In this document: positions 1 through 12,084 of the stretch, piece after piece
Layout of the letters: each line of letters opens with the position of its first letter
Numbering within the stretch: the stretch's first letter is position 1
Assembly: GCA_024291935.2 (NCBI GenBank)
Contig: CM044322.1
Coordinates: 68,191,405 to 68,255,404 of the forward strand
Length of the DNA stretch: 64,000 nt
Direction of reading: 5' to 3'
DNA from: Okapia johnstoni
Taxonomy: Eukaryota; Chordata; Mammalia; Artiodactyla; Giraffidae
Position numbers and translations under genes: made by a program
Notes under the pieces: model-generated
The model's input: the letters and a program-made list of their open reading frames with translations, nothing else
Told to the model about the DNA's origin: nothing
Databases searched by the model: none

Positions 1-293
1 TACTAGTTTTTCTGTTGCTAGAGGCTATTCCTGTAAATCATGTGAGAGGTACAGAGACTTTACAAGAACATCTGCATCATTTATACATATTTTAGTCATA
101 AAACTAAAGACAAATAATACAGACCATTATCTTTTTCATTTTTCACAAACGTGGTAGTAGCTTCCATTTTGTTGCTACGTGTTATATTTGAATACTAATA
201 CATTCTGATGTAAATTCTATAAAGTTAATTTTTAATGTACTATTTGACCAAATTGATGTTGTACTTCTTTCATATTACTTCTATGATCTCAAG

Positions 294-470
294 GACAATG
301 TATCTTCAATCATTTGGAAAATGGACATAGCCCACATCGTGAAGAAAGATATTTACTGGGTAAAACTGTACAAGTTCGCTGCTATGACGGCTACAGTCTT
401 CAAAATAATCAGAACACAATGACCTGCACAGAGAATGGCTGGTCTCCTCCTCCCAGATGCATCCGTGTCC
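294..470 (+). CDS. CFHR: Complement factor H family exon, CCP7-like sushi domain (open)
   Basis: One whole CCP exon in phase 1-1, 177 nt, with an AAG acceptor ending at 293 and a GTGAGT donor at 471. The translation opens QCIFNHLENGHSPHREER and closes ENGWSPPPRCIRV. It has the four sushi cysteines (C1-C3 and C2-C4 disulfides expected) and the conserved Trp before C4. From remembered human CFH the best match is CCP7 (LENG..., ENGWSPTPRCIRV), the domain that binds heparin, sialic acid and some microbes. In an ungapped alignment the position of human residue 402 (the Y402H site) is Arg here. It is the first exon of a series continuing with CCP8, 9, 19 and 20; exons for the signal peptide and earlier CCPs must lie before the window. 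No stop or frameshift. CFH itself is possible, but the jump from CCP9 to CCP19 downstream favours a CFHR gene. Confidence 0.9.
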
Positions 471-929
471 GTGAGTAAACTGGCCTGAGATCCCAGCGTG
501 TTCATAATTTTCTAAGACTCAGCTGTATTATCCACCCCAGAATGTTTATATCAACCTCTTGCTTTGCCAAAGGACCTATTTAATTTTATTGTTTACAAGT
601 GTATGTGAGTGTACCTATGAACTTCTTGATAAGCGTATAACAAAATACATGTACCTGTTGATAGACATCGCTCAAGAAAGTATGAAAAGGTCCGCAAAGA
701 AGAAACCTGTAATAACAGAGTGGGGCCAGAAAGATGGCAGGAGTCTCACTGTCTCTCCTGATATAAACGCAGACTCTGACCATCATTTGTGGATAAGATT
801 ATCTTTGAGGGGGTCCAGGAGTCTAGCAGAGACAGGAGAGCATGCTGCTAGAGCACAAAGATTCAAGACTGGCGCATCACTGAGGGTTAGAGGAGTAGTC
901 TCATTTTGCCCCTGAAGTGACACTGCCTA
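471..929 (+). other. Intron after CCP7, no recognised element
   Basis: Ordinary intronic sequence between the CCP7 donor and a large L1. The 118-codon open stretch around 559-915 has no recognisable domain and no splice context, so I treat it as chance. In human CFH an alternative FHL-1 terminal exon lies after CCP7; I cannot identify its counterpart here. Confidence 0.5.
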
Positions 930-3900
930 GTATACTAGGCTCTATGTTCATCCACCTCTTTAGAACTGACTCAAGTACATTCCTTTTTATGACTGAGTGA
1001 TATTCCATTGTATACATGTAGCACAGCTTCTTTATCCATTCATCTGTCAGTGTACAGCTATGTTGCTGTTGCTTACAACAGCTATATATGTCTTAGCTGT
1101 TGTAAATGGAGCTGCAGTGGACTTTCGGGTACATGTGTCTTTTGCAATTTTTGTTTTCTCAGGGTATATATATATATAACTGTGGGATTGCTAGGTCATA
1201 CAGTGGTTTTATTCTTCATTTTGTAAGGACTCTCCATACTGTTCTTCATAGTGGCTGCCTCAATTTACATTCCCACCAACAGTGCAAGAGGGATCCCTTT
1301 TCTCAACACCCTCTCCAGCGTTTATTGTTTGTAGCCTTTTTGATAATGGCCATTCTGAGTGGTGTGAAGTCATATGTCATTGTAGTTTTGATTTGCATTT
1401 CTCTAATAATGAGTTATGTTGAGCATCTAGTCATGTGTTCATTAGCCATCGTAGGCCTTTCGACAAACGTCTGTGTAGGTCTTTTCCCCATTTTTTGATT
1501 TTTGATTGGGTTGTTTGTTTTTCTGGTATTGATTTGTATGATCTGCTTGTATCTTTTGGAAATTAGTCCTTTGTCAGTTGTTTCACTTGCTGTTGTTTTT
1601 ACCCATTCTGAGCATTGTGTTTTCACCTGATTTATAGTTTCCTTTGCTGTGGAGAAGCTTCTAAGTTTAATTATGTCCCACTTGATCATTTCTGTTTTTT
1701 TTTCGACTACTCCAGGAGGTGGGTCATAGAGGATCTTGCTGTGATTTATGACATAGGGTGTTCTGCCTGTGTTTTCCATCCATTTTGAGTTCATCTTTGC
1801 ATATGATGTTAGGAAGTAGTCTAGTTTCATTCTTTGCAATGTAGCTGTCAGGTTTTCCCAGCAGCACTTACAGAAGAGACTATCTTTGCCCAGTTGTATA
1901 ATCTCTCCTCCTTCTGTTTTCGTGCCAGTACCATACTGGCTGGATGACTATAGCTTTGTAGTCAGTCTCAAGTCAGGAAGGTTGATTCCTCTAGCTCTAT
2001 TTTTCTTACTCTAGATTGCTTTGGCTATTCAGGACTTTTGTGTTTCCACATGAATTGGGAGACCTTTTGTTCTAGTTCTGTGAAAAACACCATTGGTAAT
2101 TTGATACAGATTGCGTTGACTCTGTAGATTATATTGGGTAGTATAGTCATTTTCACAATGTTGATTCTTCCAACCCAGGAACATGGAATATCTCTCCATT
2201 TGTTTATGCTGTCTTTGATTTCTTTCCTCAGTGTCATATACTTTTCTGTATACAGCTCTTATTTCTCCTGAGGTAAGTTTTTTCCTAGGCATTTTATTCT
2301 TTTTGTTGCAATGGTAAATGGGATTGATCCCTTAACTCCTCTTTCTAATGTTTCATTGTTGGTACATAGGAATACAAGTGATTTCTTTGAATTCATTTTG
2401 CATCCTGCCACTTTGCTAAATTCACTAATTACCGCTAGTAATTTTCTGATAGTATTTTTAGGGTTTTCGATGCCTAGTATTGTGTGTGTGCAAAGAATGA
2501 GAGTTTTGCTTCTTCTTTTCCAATCTGGATTCCTTTTATTTCTTTTTCTTCTCTGATTGCTATAGCTAGGGCTTTCAAACAATGCTGACTAGTAGTGGTG
2601 AGAGTGGGCACCCTTGTCTTTTCTTGATCTTAGAGGGAACGCTTTTGATTTTTCACCATGGAGAATAATGTTTGTTCTGCGTTTCTCAAGTATGGCCTTT
2701 ATTATGTTGAGGTAATTTCCTTCTTTGCTCATTTATTGAAGAGTATTTATCATAAATGCTGTTGAAATTTTTCAAAAGCTTTTCCTGAATTTATTGTGAT
2801 TACCATATGGATGTATCTTGCAATTTGTTAATATGGTATATCACATTGATGGATCTGTGTATACTGAAGAATGCTTTCATCCCTGGGATAAATCCAACTT
2901 GATCATCGTGTACTATCTTTTTAATATACTTTGAATTCTGTTTGCTAGTGTTTTGTTGAGGATTTTCCCATCTATTTTCATCAGTGATATCGGCCTGTAA
3001 TTTTCTTTTTTGTATTGTCTTTGTATGGTTTTGGTATAAGGGTGTTAATGGCCCTGTAGAATGAATTTGGAAGTGTTCCTTCCTCTGCAGTTCTTTGAAA
3101 AAATTTTATAAGAATAGACATTAGCTCTTCTCTAAATGTTTTAGAGAACTCACCTGTGAAACCATCAGGGCCTGTGCTTTAAATTTTTGAGAGTTTTTTT
3201 TTAATCACTTTTTCGATTTCAGTGCATGTAATGGGCTTGATCGTAATTTCTATTTTTTCCTGGTTCAGTCTTGGAAGATTGAACTTTTCTAAGAATATAT
3301 CCATTTCTTTCAGGTTGTCCATTTTATTGGTATATAGTTACTTGTAAGAGCTTCTTATGATCCTTTGTATTTCTGCATTGTCTGTTGTAATCTCTTCTTT
3401 CTCCTTCCTAATAATGTTGATTTGATTATTCTCCCATTTTTTTCTTGATGAGTGTGACTAATTGTTTGTCAATTTTGTTTATCCTCTCAAAAAGGCAGCT
3501 TTTAGTTTTATTAATCTTTACTATTGTTCCTTCATTTCTTTTTCATGTATTTCTTCTCTTATCTGTAGGATTTCTTTTCTTCTACTAACTTTGTTTTTTT
3601 TTGTTTGTTTGTTTGTTTTTTGTTTTTGTCCTTCTTTACCATGTTGTTTTAGGTGTAAATTAGGTTGTCTATTTGATGTTTTCCTTGTTTCTTCCTATAA
3701 ACTTTACTTTTAGAACTGTTTTGTTGCATCCCATAGGTTTTGAGTTGTCATGTTGTCATTGCCATTTGTTTCAAGAATTCTTTTATTTCCCTTTTGATTT
3801 ATTCAGTAACCAGTTTGCAATGTAAAAGCATATTGTTTAATCTGCAAGTGTTGGTGTTTTTACCATTTTCCATCTATTTGATATCTAGTCTCATTGTATT

Positions 3901-6900
3901 GTGGTCAGAAAAGATGCTTCATATGATTTCAATTTTTTAAAATTTACTGAGGTTTGTTGATGACCCAAGATATGGTCTACCCTGGAAAATGTTCCATGCA
4001 CACTTGAGAAGAAAGTGTATTCTTCTGCATTTGGTTTGAAAGTCCTGAAGATATCAATTAGGTCCATTTGGTATAATGTTTCTTTTAAGGTTTATGTTTC
4101 CTTATTTATTTTCTGTTTTGATGATCTGTCCATTGTTGTGTGTTAACATCCCTTAGCATTATTGTGTTACTGTCAATTTCACCTTTTATGTTTGTTAGTA
4201 TTTGCCTTCTGCATTGAGGTGCTTCTATGTTGGGTGCATAAATGTTTAGAATTATATCTTCTTCTTGGATTGATCTGTTGATCATTATATAATGTCCCTT
4301 CTTTATCTCATATAATATTCTTTATTTTAAAGTCTATTTTGTCAGAAATGATAATTGCCATGCCAACTTCATTTTTATTTCCATGTGCACAGAATATGTT
4401 TTTCCATCCTTTTAATTTCAGTCTGTATGTGTCTCTAGGTCTGAAGTGGATCTCTTGTAGACAGCATATATATGGATCTTGTTTGTGTATGCCTTCAGCC
4501 AATCTGTGTCTTTTGGTTGGAGAGTTTAATCCATTTACAGTTTAAGTAATTATTTATATATTACTATTGGCATTTTCCTATTATAATTTAATATACATTA
4601 TATAATATACATGCTATATGTTACAATTAGCATTTTGTTAATTATTTTCTGTTTCTTGTAGGTGTTTCCTTTGTCTTATGCTTATTGCTGATATAATTCT
4701 CTTTAATATTTGTTGTAAAGCTAATTTGGTGATGCTAAATTCACTTAACTTCTGCTTGTCTGTAAAGATTTTAACTTTCCCATCAATGTTGAATGAAATC
4801 CTTGCCAGGTAGGGTCATCTTGCTTGTAGATTTTTCCCTTTCAGTACTTAAAATATGTCCTGCCACCCTAACCCTAACCCTAACCCTAACCCTAACCCCT
4901 AACCCTAACCCTAACCCTAACCCTAACCCTAACCCTAACCCTAACCTTCAGAGTTTCTGCTGAAAGATCAGCTGTTAATTGAATGGTTTTTCCCTTGTGT
5001 GTCACTTGTTGCTTTTCCCTTGCTGCTTTTAATATTCGTTCTCTGTGTTTAATCTCTGTTGATTAGCATGTGTCTCGACGTGTTTTCACTTGGGTTTATC
5101 CTGTATTGGACTCTGTGCTTCTTGAACTTGATTGACTATTTCCTTTCCCATGCTGGAAATTTTTCAACTATAATATATTCAAAAATTTTCTCAGTGACTT
5201 TCTTTTCTCTTCTTCCTCTGGGACCCCTATAACTCAAATGTTGGTGTGTTAAATACTGTCCCAGATGTCTCCAAAGCTCTCCTCAATTCTTTTCATTCTT
5301 TTTCCTTTATTCTGCTCATCAGCAACTGGGTTTTCAGGTCGAATTTCCCCTTCCTTTTGGTTTCTGCCCTTGTTGTATAAGGTTTTGCCAATGGTTTGTG
5401 TAGGCTTCTTTTGGGTGTGACTTTTGGTTGTACTCTGGTGAAAGGAGGTAAGGGTTTGTGTGTTTTTTTTTTTTTTTCTTTCTCTCTCATGGGCAGGGGT
5501 TTATGAGGTGGCAATTCTGTTTGTTGATGACTGGGTTTCTGTTTTTATCTTGTTTTTATGGGGGTGAGGCCTCCTACACTGGGTGCTGCTGGCAGTTGGG
5601 TAATGCCAGGTGTGTACAGGCAGAAGCCTTTATGGGAGTTCTCACTAATAAATACTCCCTGGGATTAGGAGTTTTATGGAAGTCTAGAGTCTTGTCAGCA
5701 CTCCCACTCCAAAGGCTCTGGGCCTGATCTCTGGCCAGGGAAGTGACATTACACAGGTGGATTGTAATGGCATTAAAGGAGATTAAAGCAAACACACTAA
5801 AACAAGAAACAAAATGCAAACTCCAGGCAGATATCAAATACAAAATCAGGCAAGTACTCAGAAAAATAATGGGATACATACACATGCATATACACTCATT
5901 AAAAAAAAAAACAGTTTAAACAAAAAAAGAAGAAGAAGAAAGTAGAAGAGATTGATCCAGTGAATAAATGAAAGCAAAAATGATATCAACTAGTTATTAA
6001 CAAAACTGAGTAAGAGCATAAACTCGATAAAAAACCAAAGCCATGTGTCACCTGGGGAATAAAACAACTAAAGCAAAACAGACTAATAAATATCATGAGA
6101 AAAAGAGAGAAAAGGAAGGAAAGAAAGAAAGATTAGAAAAGAAAATTTAAACAGAGGTAGATAAATAAGTTTCATACATAATAAAGAGTAACACCACAGG
6201 AAAAGATTTAGAAAAGCAAACAAAAGAATATATGTAGTAAAATAATAATAAATTTTTTAAAAACTTCGAAAAATAAAGACAGGAAAAAACTCACAAAGCC
6301 ACAAAAGAGCAATGTAGAGGCAGAAGTATTTAAAGGAAATTAAAAGTGTGATTTAAAAAATTTCTCCAAAGCATAAATAGATTTAATAGTAGTATTAAAA
6401 TCAATAAATACAACAACAGAGAGCAAAATAAATAAATAAATAAAAAACTCAGTAGCAACTACTGAATAAGTTAAAATATATAAAAAATAAATATTTTTCT
6501 TGAATCAGCTGTCAGCATCCTTTTCCTCAATGTAAGTCACAGTCCACCTCACTTCCCTAGGATGCCCTCCAGTTCTGGGCTGGTCTCTTACCTGTTGTGG
6601 CAGCAGCTCAGACTCTAATCTGGTTCTACTCTTGCATGTTCTTGCTCTAATGTCCACATCTGCCAGTGCTAGTGTGTTTCATTTTGCAGGAACTCTCATT
6701 GTCCTTTATATATTCCATAGATACAAAGTCTGCCAGTTGACCAAGTGGATTCAATCTTCAGCTTGTAGCATTGGTGGGAATGTTTGGGTTCTCTCCTGCC
6801 CCTGGATTTCACTTGTGGTTTTATCTCCACCTCTGCATGTGAGTCATCCACAGGATTTGCTCCTGAGCCTCCCCTGGAGGACTTGGGTGTGCCCCAGGGA

Positions 6901-9190
6901 GGACTGAATGTGGAGGTGGTGCAGTTGCTTGGATTGCAGGGACCCTGGCTCTACCAGGTACTCAGGGGAGCCATGGGCTATGACAGCAGGAAATATGGTG
7001 TCCTTAGGGTTTTTTGTAGCCTCCGGTTGCCCTGTGCTTGTGGGGATTGAGAATGGGAGTGTCACAGGAGCTTGGATAATGGGAACCCTGGCAACACCAG
7101 ATACATAGCTGGTGGCTATTGTCACAGGAGGCATGGGACTATTAGGGATTTTTTTAGCTTCTGACAGCTCTTCCCAGTGAGGATTGAGCATGGAGGTGGC
7201 ACAGCTGCTTGAATTATGGGAACCCTGGCAGTGCCAAGTGTGCAGGGAAACCAGCGGACTCAGCTGCAGGAGCTATGGTCCTATTAGAGTCTTTTCCTAG
7301 CTTCTGGCACCTGGCCATCAGAGGGCCTCTTGGACTGGTCCTTCTCTGCTCCTTGGCCCCTTCAAGTGCTTACAGGGCCCTCCAGTTGGGGTCAACTCTT
7401 TTGTTCATCACATCAGGGACTTAAAGGTCACCCTGGATGGGGTCCTTCTCTGTTGCCTTTTACATGAGGTCCTTAAAGGGCCACCTTCCCTGGATTGTTC
7501 CAGCTGTCTGGTGCTGAATGTGCAGAGAGAGAGGCTGCAGAGATGGCTACATCCTCTGTGGGTGACTCAGCAGCATCACCCCGCTTCCAGGTTATTTGGC
7601 TTTCCTTCATAAGCATTTCCCACTGCAATCTCCTCCATCAGGTTCCCTCAGGCCATCTCCCTTCAGTCAACAGCAGACCTTGCCCTGGGCTTGTTTTCCA
7701 ATCTCTGTTTCAGCTCCAAGTTGCAGCATTATCTAGGGGACTTGCACCCCTGTCTGGGGTAGGTATGGCTGTGGCAAGGATTGTCTGTGTGATTCTCATT
7801 CCATTCAGACTCTCACAGATCAGCTGCTTCACTCTCCAAACAGCCTCAATGCTTCACCTCTGTCACACACATTTGCCCTCCTATGCAGCTCTGTCCCCTA
7901 CTTCAGTTCCCCAACCCCAGGTGCACATCCAGTTCTACTCACTCCCCTCCTCCCTTTGTCCTGCTGAGTGTTGCATGGTTCTATATATTCTTCTCCGGTG
8001 GTCAGGTTCTCAGCTGGTGTTCGGCAAGATCTTCTGTGTCTGGAGGTGTATTCCTGATGTATCCGTGGAGAGAGATGTACTCCACGTGCAGCTACTTTTC
8101 CGCCATCATGGATCTCAGTGTCTGGTATTGAGCCCACACCTCTTTCCAAGTCAGGTTTGCTGTGGATGGATATCCAATATCTGCTGTTGGGTCGGGATAA
8201 AAAGCAGTGGATATCTTGTTCTTCTCATTTGAACATACTTCTCACTAGATCATTTTTCTTGACTCTCTGTGTTGATATCTGCACATTAGCCTAAACATCC
8301 ACTTCTCCTAGTCTTCACAGACTGGGCTCATAAGTAGAACCTTGCCAGAATTCAGCCTTTTCAATCAGCCTGGCCAGAATTTTGGGTGCCTCTCGAACCT
8401 CTCTGCTCATCCAAACTTCTGTGTTTGTAGTCAGCCTCCTCCAAGAGGCTAGAGTATGTAGTGATCTACAAGTCAGGATACTTGGTGGAGCAGGCAATTG
8501 GAGTTTATCACCTTGCTCACTCTGCACTGAACTGGGGAGAGGAGCTGTGGCAAATGCCTGCATGCTACTTCAAACCCTGTTCCTACTGAACCATGATTTA
8601 GCTCTCTGTAGTCCCCAGGCACCAGGCAAAGTTTGGGTTTCATCAGCTCTCAGAGACAGGTTAGTTAGAAGCCAATTCCTCAGGCAGAGCTGGAAAAGAT
8701 GAAGGTCCCGATTGCCATCTGACTCCTTCCATGGAGAAACTGGGAGTTGCTCACTCTGAATTAAGCTAGTGGAAAACCTGTGAGAAGTGTTGGAACAGCG
8801 ATTCCTAACTGCCACTTCATTTCTCTAATCCCAGGAGATTGGAAATGCTAGGCCTCCCAGAGGCAGGATAATTCGAAGCCTGACCCTGGACTAGCATTTG
8901 GAAAAGCAGAGACCTAGATTGTGGATCAAACTCTTTGCTCCTCCAGAGAATCTGGGAGTTGAGTGTTCCCTTCAAATTGTATGGTCCTCTGCTGGATGGA
9001 TTTTATTGCGGGAATGTGACTTAGTTTTCCCTGCCACTTAGGATGTTGGCATTTTCTCACTTGCCTTGAATGCAGAACTTCTCATCTACTGTTTCTGTTT
9101 TGAATAGAAGGAGCTGATACACACATAGCTGTTAATTCAGTGTGTCTGTGGAGAGAAGGAGAGGTCAAGGCGGCGTATTCCACTATCTTA
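930..9190 (-). mobile_element. Near full-length ruminant L1 LINE, decayed, minus strand
   Basis: Read on the minus strand, the start near 9190 matches an L1 5' end. It runs through a long 5'UTR (about 9190-5560, including a stretch at 5740-6480 that is A-rich on the + strand), ORF1 (about 5560-4560; the peptide KFDLKTQLLMSRIKEKE lies near 5330) and ORF2 (about 4545-930). ORF2 opens with endonuclease-type text (CCLQEIHFRPRDTYRLKLKG, 4308-4502) and ends in degenerate reverse-transcriptase C-terminal text (1414-2582). Many stops and frameshifts break both frames. The 3'UTR and poly(A) are not seen, so the 3' end is truncated at the ORF2 terminus near 930. A telomeric repeat interrupts ORF1 at 4866-4946. 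The element fills most of the CCP7-CCP8 intron. Confidence 0.85.
4866..4946 (-). repeat. Interstitial telomeric repeat (CCCTAA)13 inside L1 ORF1
   Basis: Thirteen CCCTAA units (TTAGGG on the minus strand) plus a final CC, with one extra C in the unit near 4895 and otherwise perfect. L1 ORF1-type sequence continues on both sides (CCTGCCA before, TTCAGAGTTTCTGCTG after), so the array sits inside the L1 body and seems to replace a dozen or so bases of it. Confidence 0.97.
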
Positions 9191-10093
9191 CTACTATCAC
9201 TGCATTGTTTCAAAATTAAATATGTTGGGCTAGTTTGGTTTTCTGTTTTCAATTTTAAGTAAAAGCAATTATTGATTTTCAGTCTTTATCATTTTCTATT
9301 ATTGCTATGTAATTTTAAAATTCCCCTCAGCACACTTTTGTGTCATCTTAGAAATCATATAAAACTTTGCTTATCATGGTTTTTTCATTCAATTCAACAT
9401 ATTCAAAGTTTTCTCTTCATATTTCTTCTTTATCCATGAATTATGAAAAAAATTTAGTTGAGTTCTATGAAGATATCTAGTAGGTGACAGATTTGTACTT
9501 TTTCAAGTTTAGTTCTTCATGGTTTGAAGGATCATCATTTTGTCCTTAGTAGAATGAATGCAGGTATCGATCTTTTGTCATCTTCATTAAACTCCAAGTA
9601 CTGACATGGCTTTAAGCACCCAGTTTTGATGACAACATTTCAGATTCTCAGAGACAAAGGCTGGGGTCAGTATGGTGGAAGATTCTGTGATCGTCACCTG
9701 ATCTGTGTTCTGGGTTGTGTAAGAGATCCAGACTAGACAATACTTTCAGCAAGTCCCAAGAAAGGAAACCCATTGCTAAAAGATTTCTGACATGCTGTAG
9801 GATTTCAGGTCCTTTAGACAAACAGATTTCTAATAATTTCCTAGAAGGAATTCAGAGTATTTTAAATCTTGCTTTGTTCTAGAAAATAGAAATAAAGTGT
9901 CTTGGTTTAATATCTTTGGAAACTCATAGTTTTTTTTTTTCCTCTCTCTAACACAGGAACTTAAATGATTAGAAGTTTTCTTGGTTTATATTCATAAATG
10001 AATCCACTTTTTTGTATCATTACCTTATTTGTGTCTTTATGAAATGTGTATCAAATATGTGCTTACCTTTTCTTTATGCTTTCTACCTTTTAG
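9191..10093 (+). other. Intron before CCP8, AT-rich, no recognised element
   Basis: Unique-looking intron sequence between the L1 5' end and the CCP8 acceptor. No open frame, SINE or CCP pattern recognised. Confidence 0.5.
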
Positions 10094-10272
10094 ACACATG
10101 TTCAAAATACAATATAAGAATTGAGAATGGATTTTTGTCTGAATCTGCCTTTACATATCCCCTAAAGAAACAGAATATAAGTGTAAACCAGGATATGTAA
10201 CAGCAGATGGTAAGACATCAGGATTAATTACATGTCTGCAAAATGGATGGTCGACTCAACCTGTTTGCATTA
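10094..10272 (+). pseudogene. CFHR: CFH-family CCP8-like exon, frameshifted by a 1-nt deletion
   Basis: The acceptor TTTTAG ends at 10093 and the donor GTAAGT starts at 10273. The length is 179 nt, one short of a multiple of three. The first half reads [20 protein letters not shown], matching remembered human CFH CCP8 (TCSKSSIDIENGFISES). The second half is in another frame and reads [16 protein letters not shown] followed by [15 protein letters not shown], again CCP8. The break lies in the A-rich stretch at about 10163-10171, where loss of one A explains both frames. As written the exon stops at 10198-10200. All four cysteines and the Trp survive across the two frames, so decay is recent, or the lost base is a sequencing error. 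Heparin binding would not be predicted for the truncated product. Confidence 0.85.
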
Positions 10273-11909
10273 GTAAGTAATTCATTATCTTAGTATTCTT
10301 TATCCCAATGATAACTATACAGAAGTACTCTTTAACTTTATATTTTTATCCTTTTTTCTTTGTTTGTTATTGTTGTTGTTGTGTTGTTTTTGCTCGGGCA
10401 GGGTCATATGAAATGTTTTCTGGTTCCATGGCTGTATTTGAAAAGATCATTTACAAAGCTTTGGAAAATGTATATCGTTTTTTTTTTTTGTCTTTTATGA
10501 TTAATTACTAGTGGAGTAAAATATCACTGCACCATGTAGTTCAAGCATTTTTCACTTAAATCATTCTGTGAATAAAACCTATTTTTGCTAGGATCCTTAC
10601 CTCTATTCTGGGATGAGTTCATTTATTTTTAGCTGAGACCTTTATGCTGATTGCATCTGCTTTTATTTTAGGAGACTCTTAAAGCCAAAGTCTCTCCTCC
10701 TAAGCCTAAAAGTTATGTTTTTAAGCAAAGATATGAGGCCATGGTGCATAATCTTCAAATAATATGGTGAATAATTCATATGTTTGAGTCTCTAGGGTAG
10801 ATATCCTTGTGAAAAATTCTCTCTTAAGAAATCTTCATAAACATCTAGTTAGCAGCAGCAGAGAAAGACTTCAAGACAGTACCTAATTCTGCTGTGCTGA
10901 AAGTTTTTCCTGTAGCGACACATAGATATTTATGAAGATTTTCTAAGCACAATTTGCTGCGTTTGTCTTATTCATCGCAAAGCTACAGAGTGGTATTTTT
11001 GAAGTGATATTTCACATGTTCACTTTAAGTGAAGTGGTTATTTATAATATCCTTCTCTACTGTTTTCATGTTTTTCCAATGTCTATGATTGCTACAAGCA
11101 CTACACACTCAAAATGAAAAAAGTTGCCCATATCAAACTTATTTTATTTTAATATGTGACAATTTTCCATTCTAACACTCTTTTTATGAAAAATGTCTCT
11201 TATTATATTTTTCTCGTATAATTTTGCTTTAGCACATTATGAAATATGAAGTAAATTATTTAAACTTTTATTAACTTCAGTCTATGGTGTTAGTGAAAGT
11301 GAAATTGTTAATATATTTTCTTGTACTTATTTTTTGTAATACTTTCTTCTAATAGGTATAAATAATAGAACTATGTCTGTATTCAATCTTGATAAGTATA
11401 AAGAGTATACAACAATTAAAAATATAGTTGGGAAAGGAAAATCAGCATGTGAATTTTAAAAATTTTATAGAATCTTTAAAAATTTACTTACCTTTTTCAA
11501 AATTACTTTTTTTCAATTAATTTTTCTCTGGCAAATATGTCACAACTGCTAAGAAATTCGGCATGTTAATTCAGAAAATGCTGTTATGCAAATACTACAA
11601 TATTCTGTAATGGGCTTATTTTTATACTAGTGTTGGGAAAATGCATAAATATAATTAAACTCAGGAACATGTTCATAAAATAAATAATTCAGGGACATTA
11701 AGTCTTGAGAAAAATGTTGCATAGAAATACACTTTTTTTTTTCATTTTGAGTAATTATTTCAGGACAGTGGTATATCACTGGTATTCTTGGCTTATTTTT
11801 AATGATTAGTACATACTAATTGGTAAAGCCCTTTTCCTTGAGATGAGACTCAATCAAATTGCCCACTAAATAATATTAGAAGTGAAATCGCAATCCAATT
11901 ATCCCTTAG
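10273..11909 (+). other. Intron between CCP8 and CCP9, AT-rich
   Basis: No LINE, SINE or coding pattern recognised. From about 11225 onward it aligns by eye with the duplicate starting near 53660 (shared phrases such as ACATTATGAAAT and AAATTATTTAAA), so the 3' part belongs to duplicated block A. Confidence 0.6.
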
Positions 11910-12084
11910 AATCCTGTGACAGGCCAGTATTTGAGAACGCCAGAGCCAAATCATGGCACGTGGTTCAGGCTGAACGACAGGCTGGACTACGAATGTCTTG
12001 ATGGGTATGAGAACCAAGATGGACGCACTACAGGCTCCATAGTATGTGGTGAAGGCGGCTGGTCCGATAAAGCTGCATGTTATG
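11910..12084 (+). pseudogene. CFHR: CFH-family CCP9-like exon, frameshifted by a 2-nt deletion
   Basis: The acceptor CCCTTAG ends at 11909 and the donor GTAAGT starts at 12085. The length is 175 nt where 177 is expected. It begins SCDRPVFENARAK and continues in another frame with GTWFRLNDRLDYECLDGY and TTGSIVCGEGGWSD, matching remembered human CFH CCP9 (SCDIPVFMNARTK, TWFKLNDTLDYEC). The frame changes at about 11948-11952. As written the stop is at 11999-12001. The paralogous remnant at 54346 keeps two more bases at this place (AAGAGTGAT against AAATCAT), so a true 2-nt deletion in this copy is likely rather than a base-calling slip. All four cysteines and the Trp are still encoded across the two frames, and both splice sites are intact. 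Confidence 0.87.

Noticed and set aside
559..915. 118-codon open frame after CCP7
   Set aside because: No domain, no splice sites framing it and no sushi pattern.
4866..4946. Chromosome end or CRISPR-like array
   Set aside because: Sequence continues for kilobases on both sides within an L1; units have no spacers.
7495..8232. 245-codon open frame on the + strand
   Set aside because: It lies antisense in the 5'UTR of the 930-9190 L1, has no domain and a non-coding composition; overlapping frames on both strands are also open.
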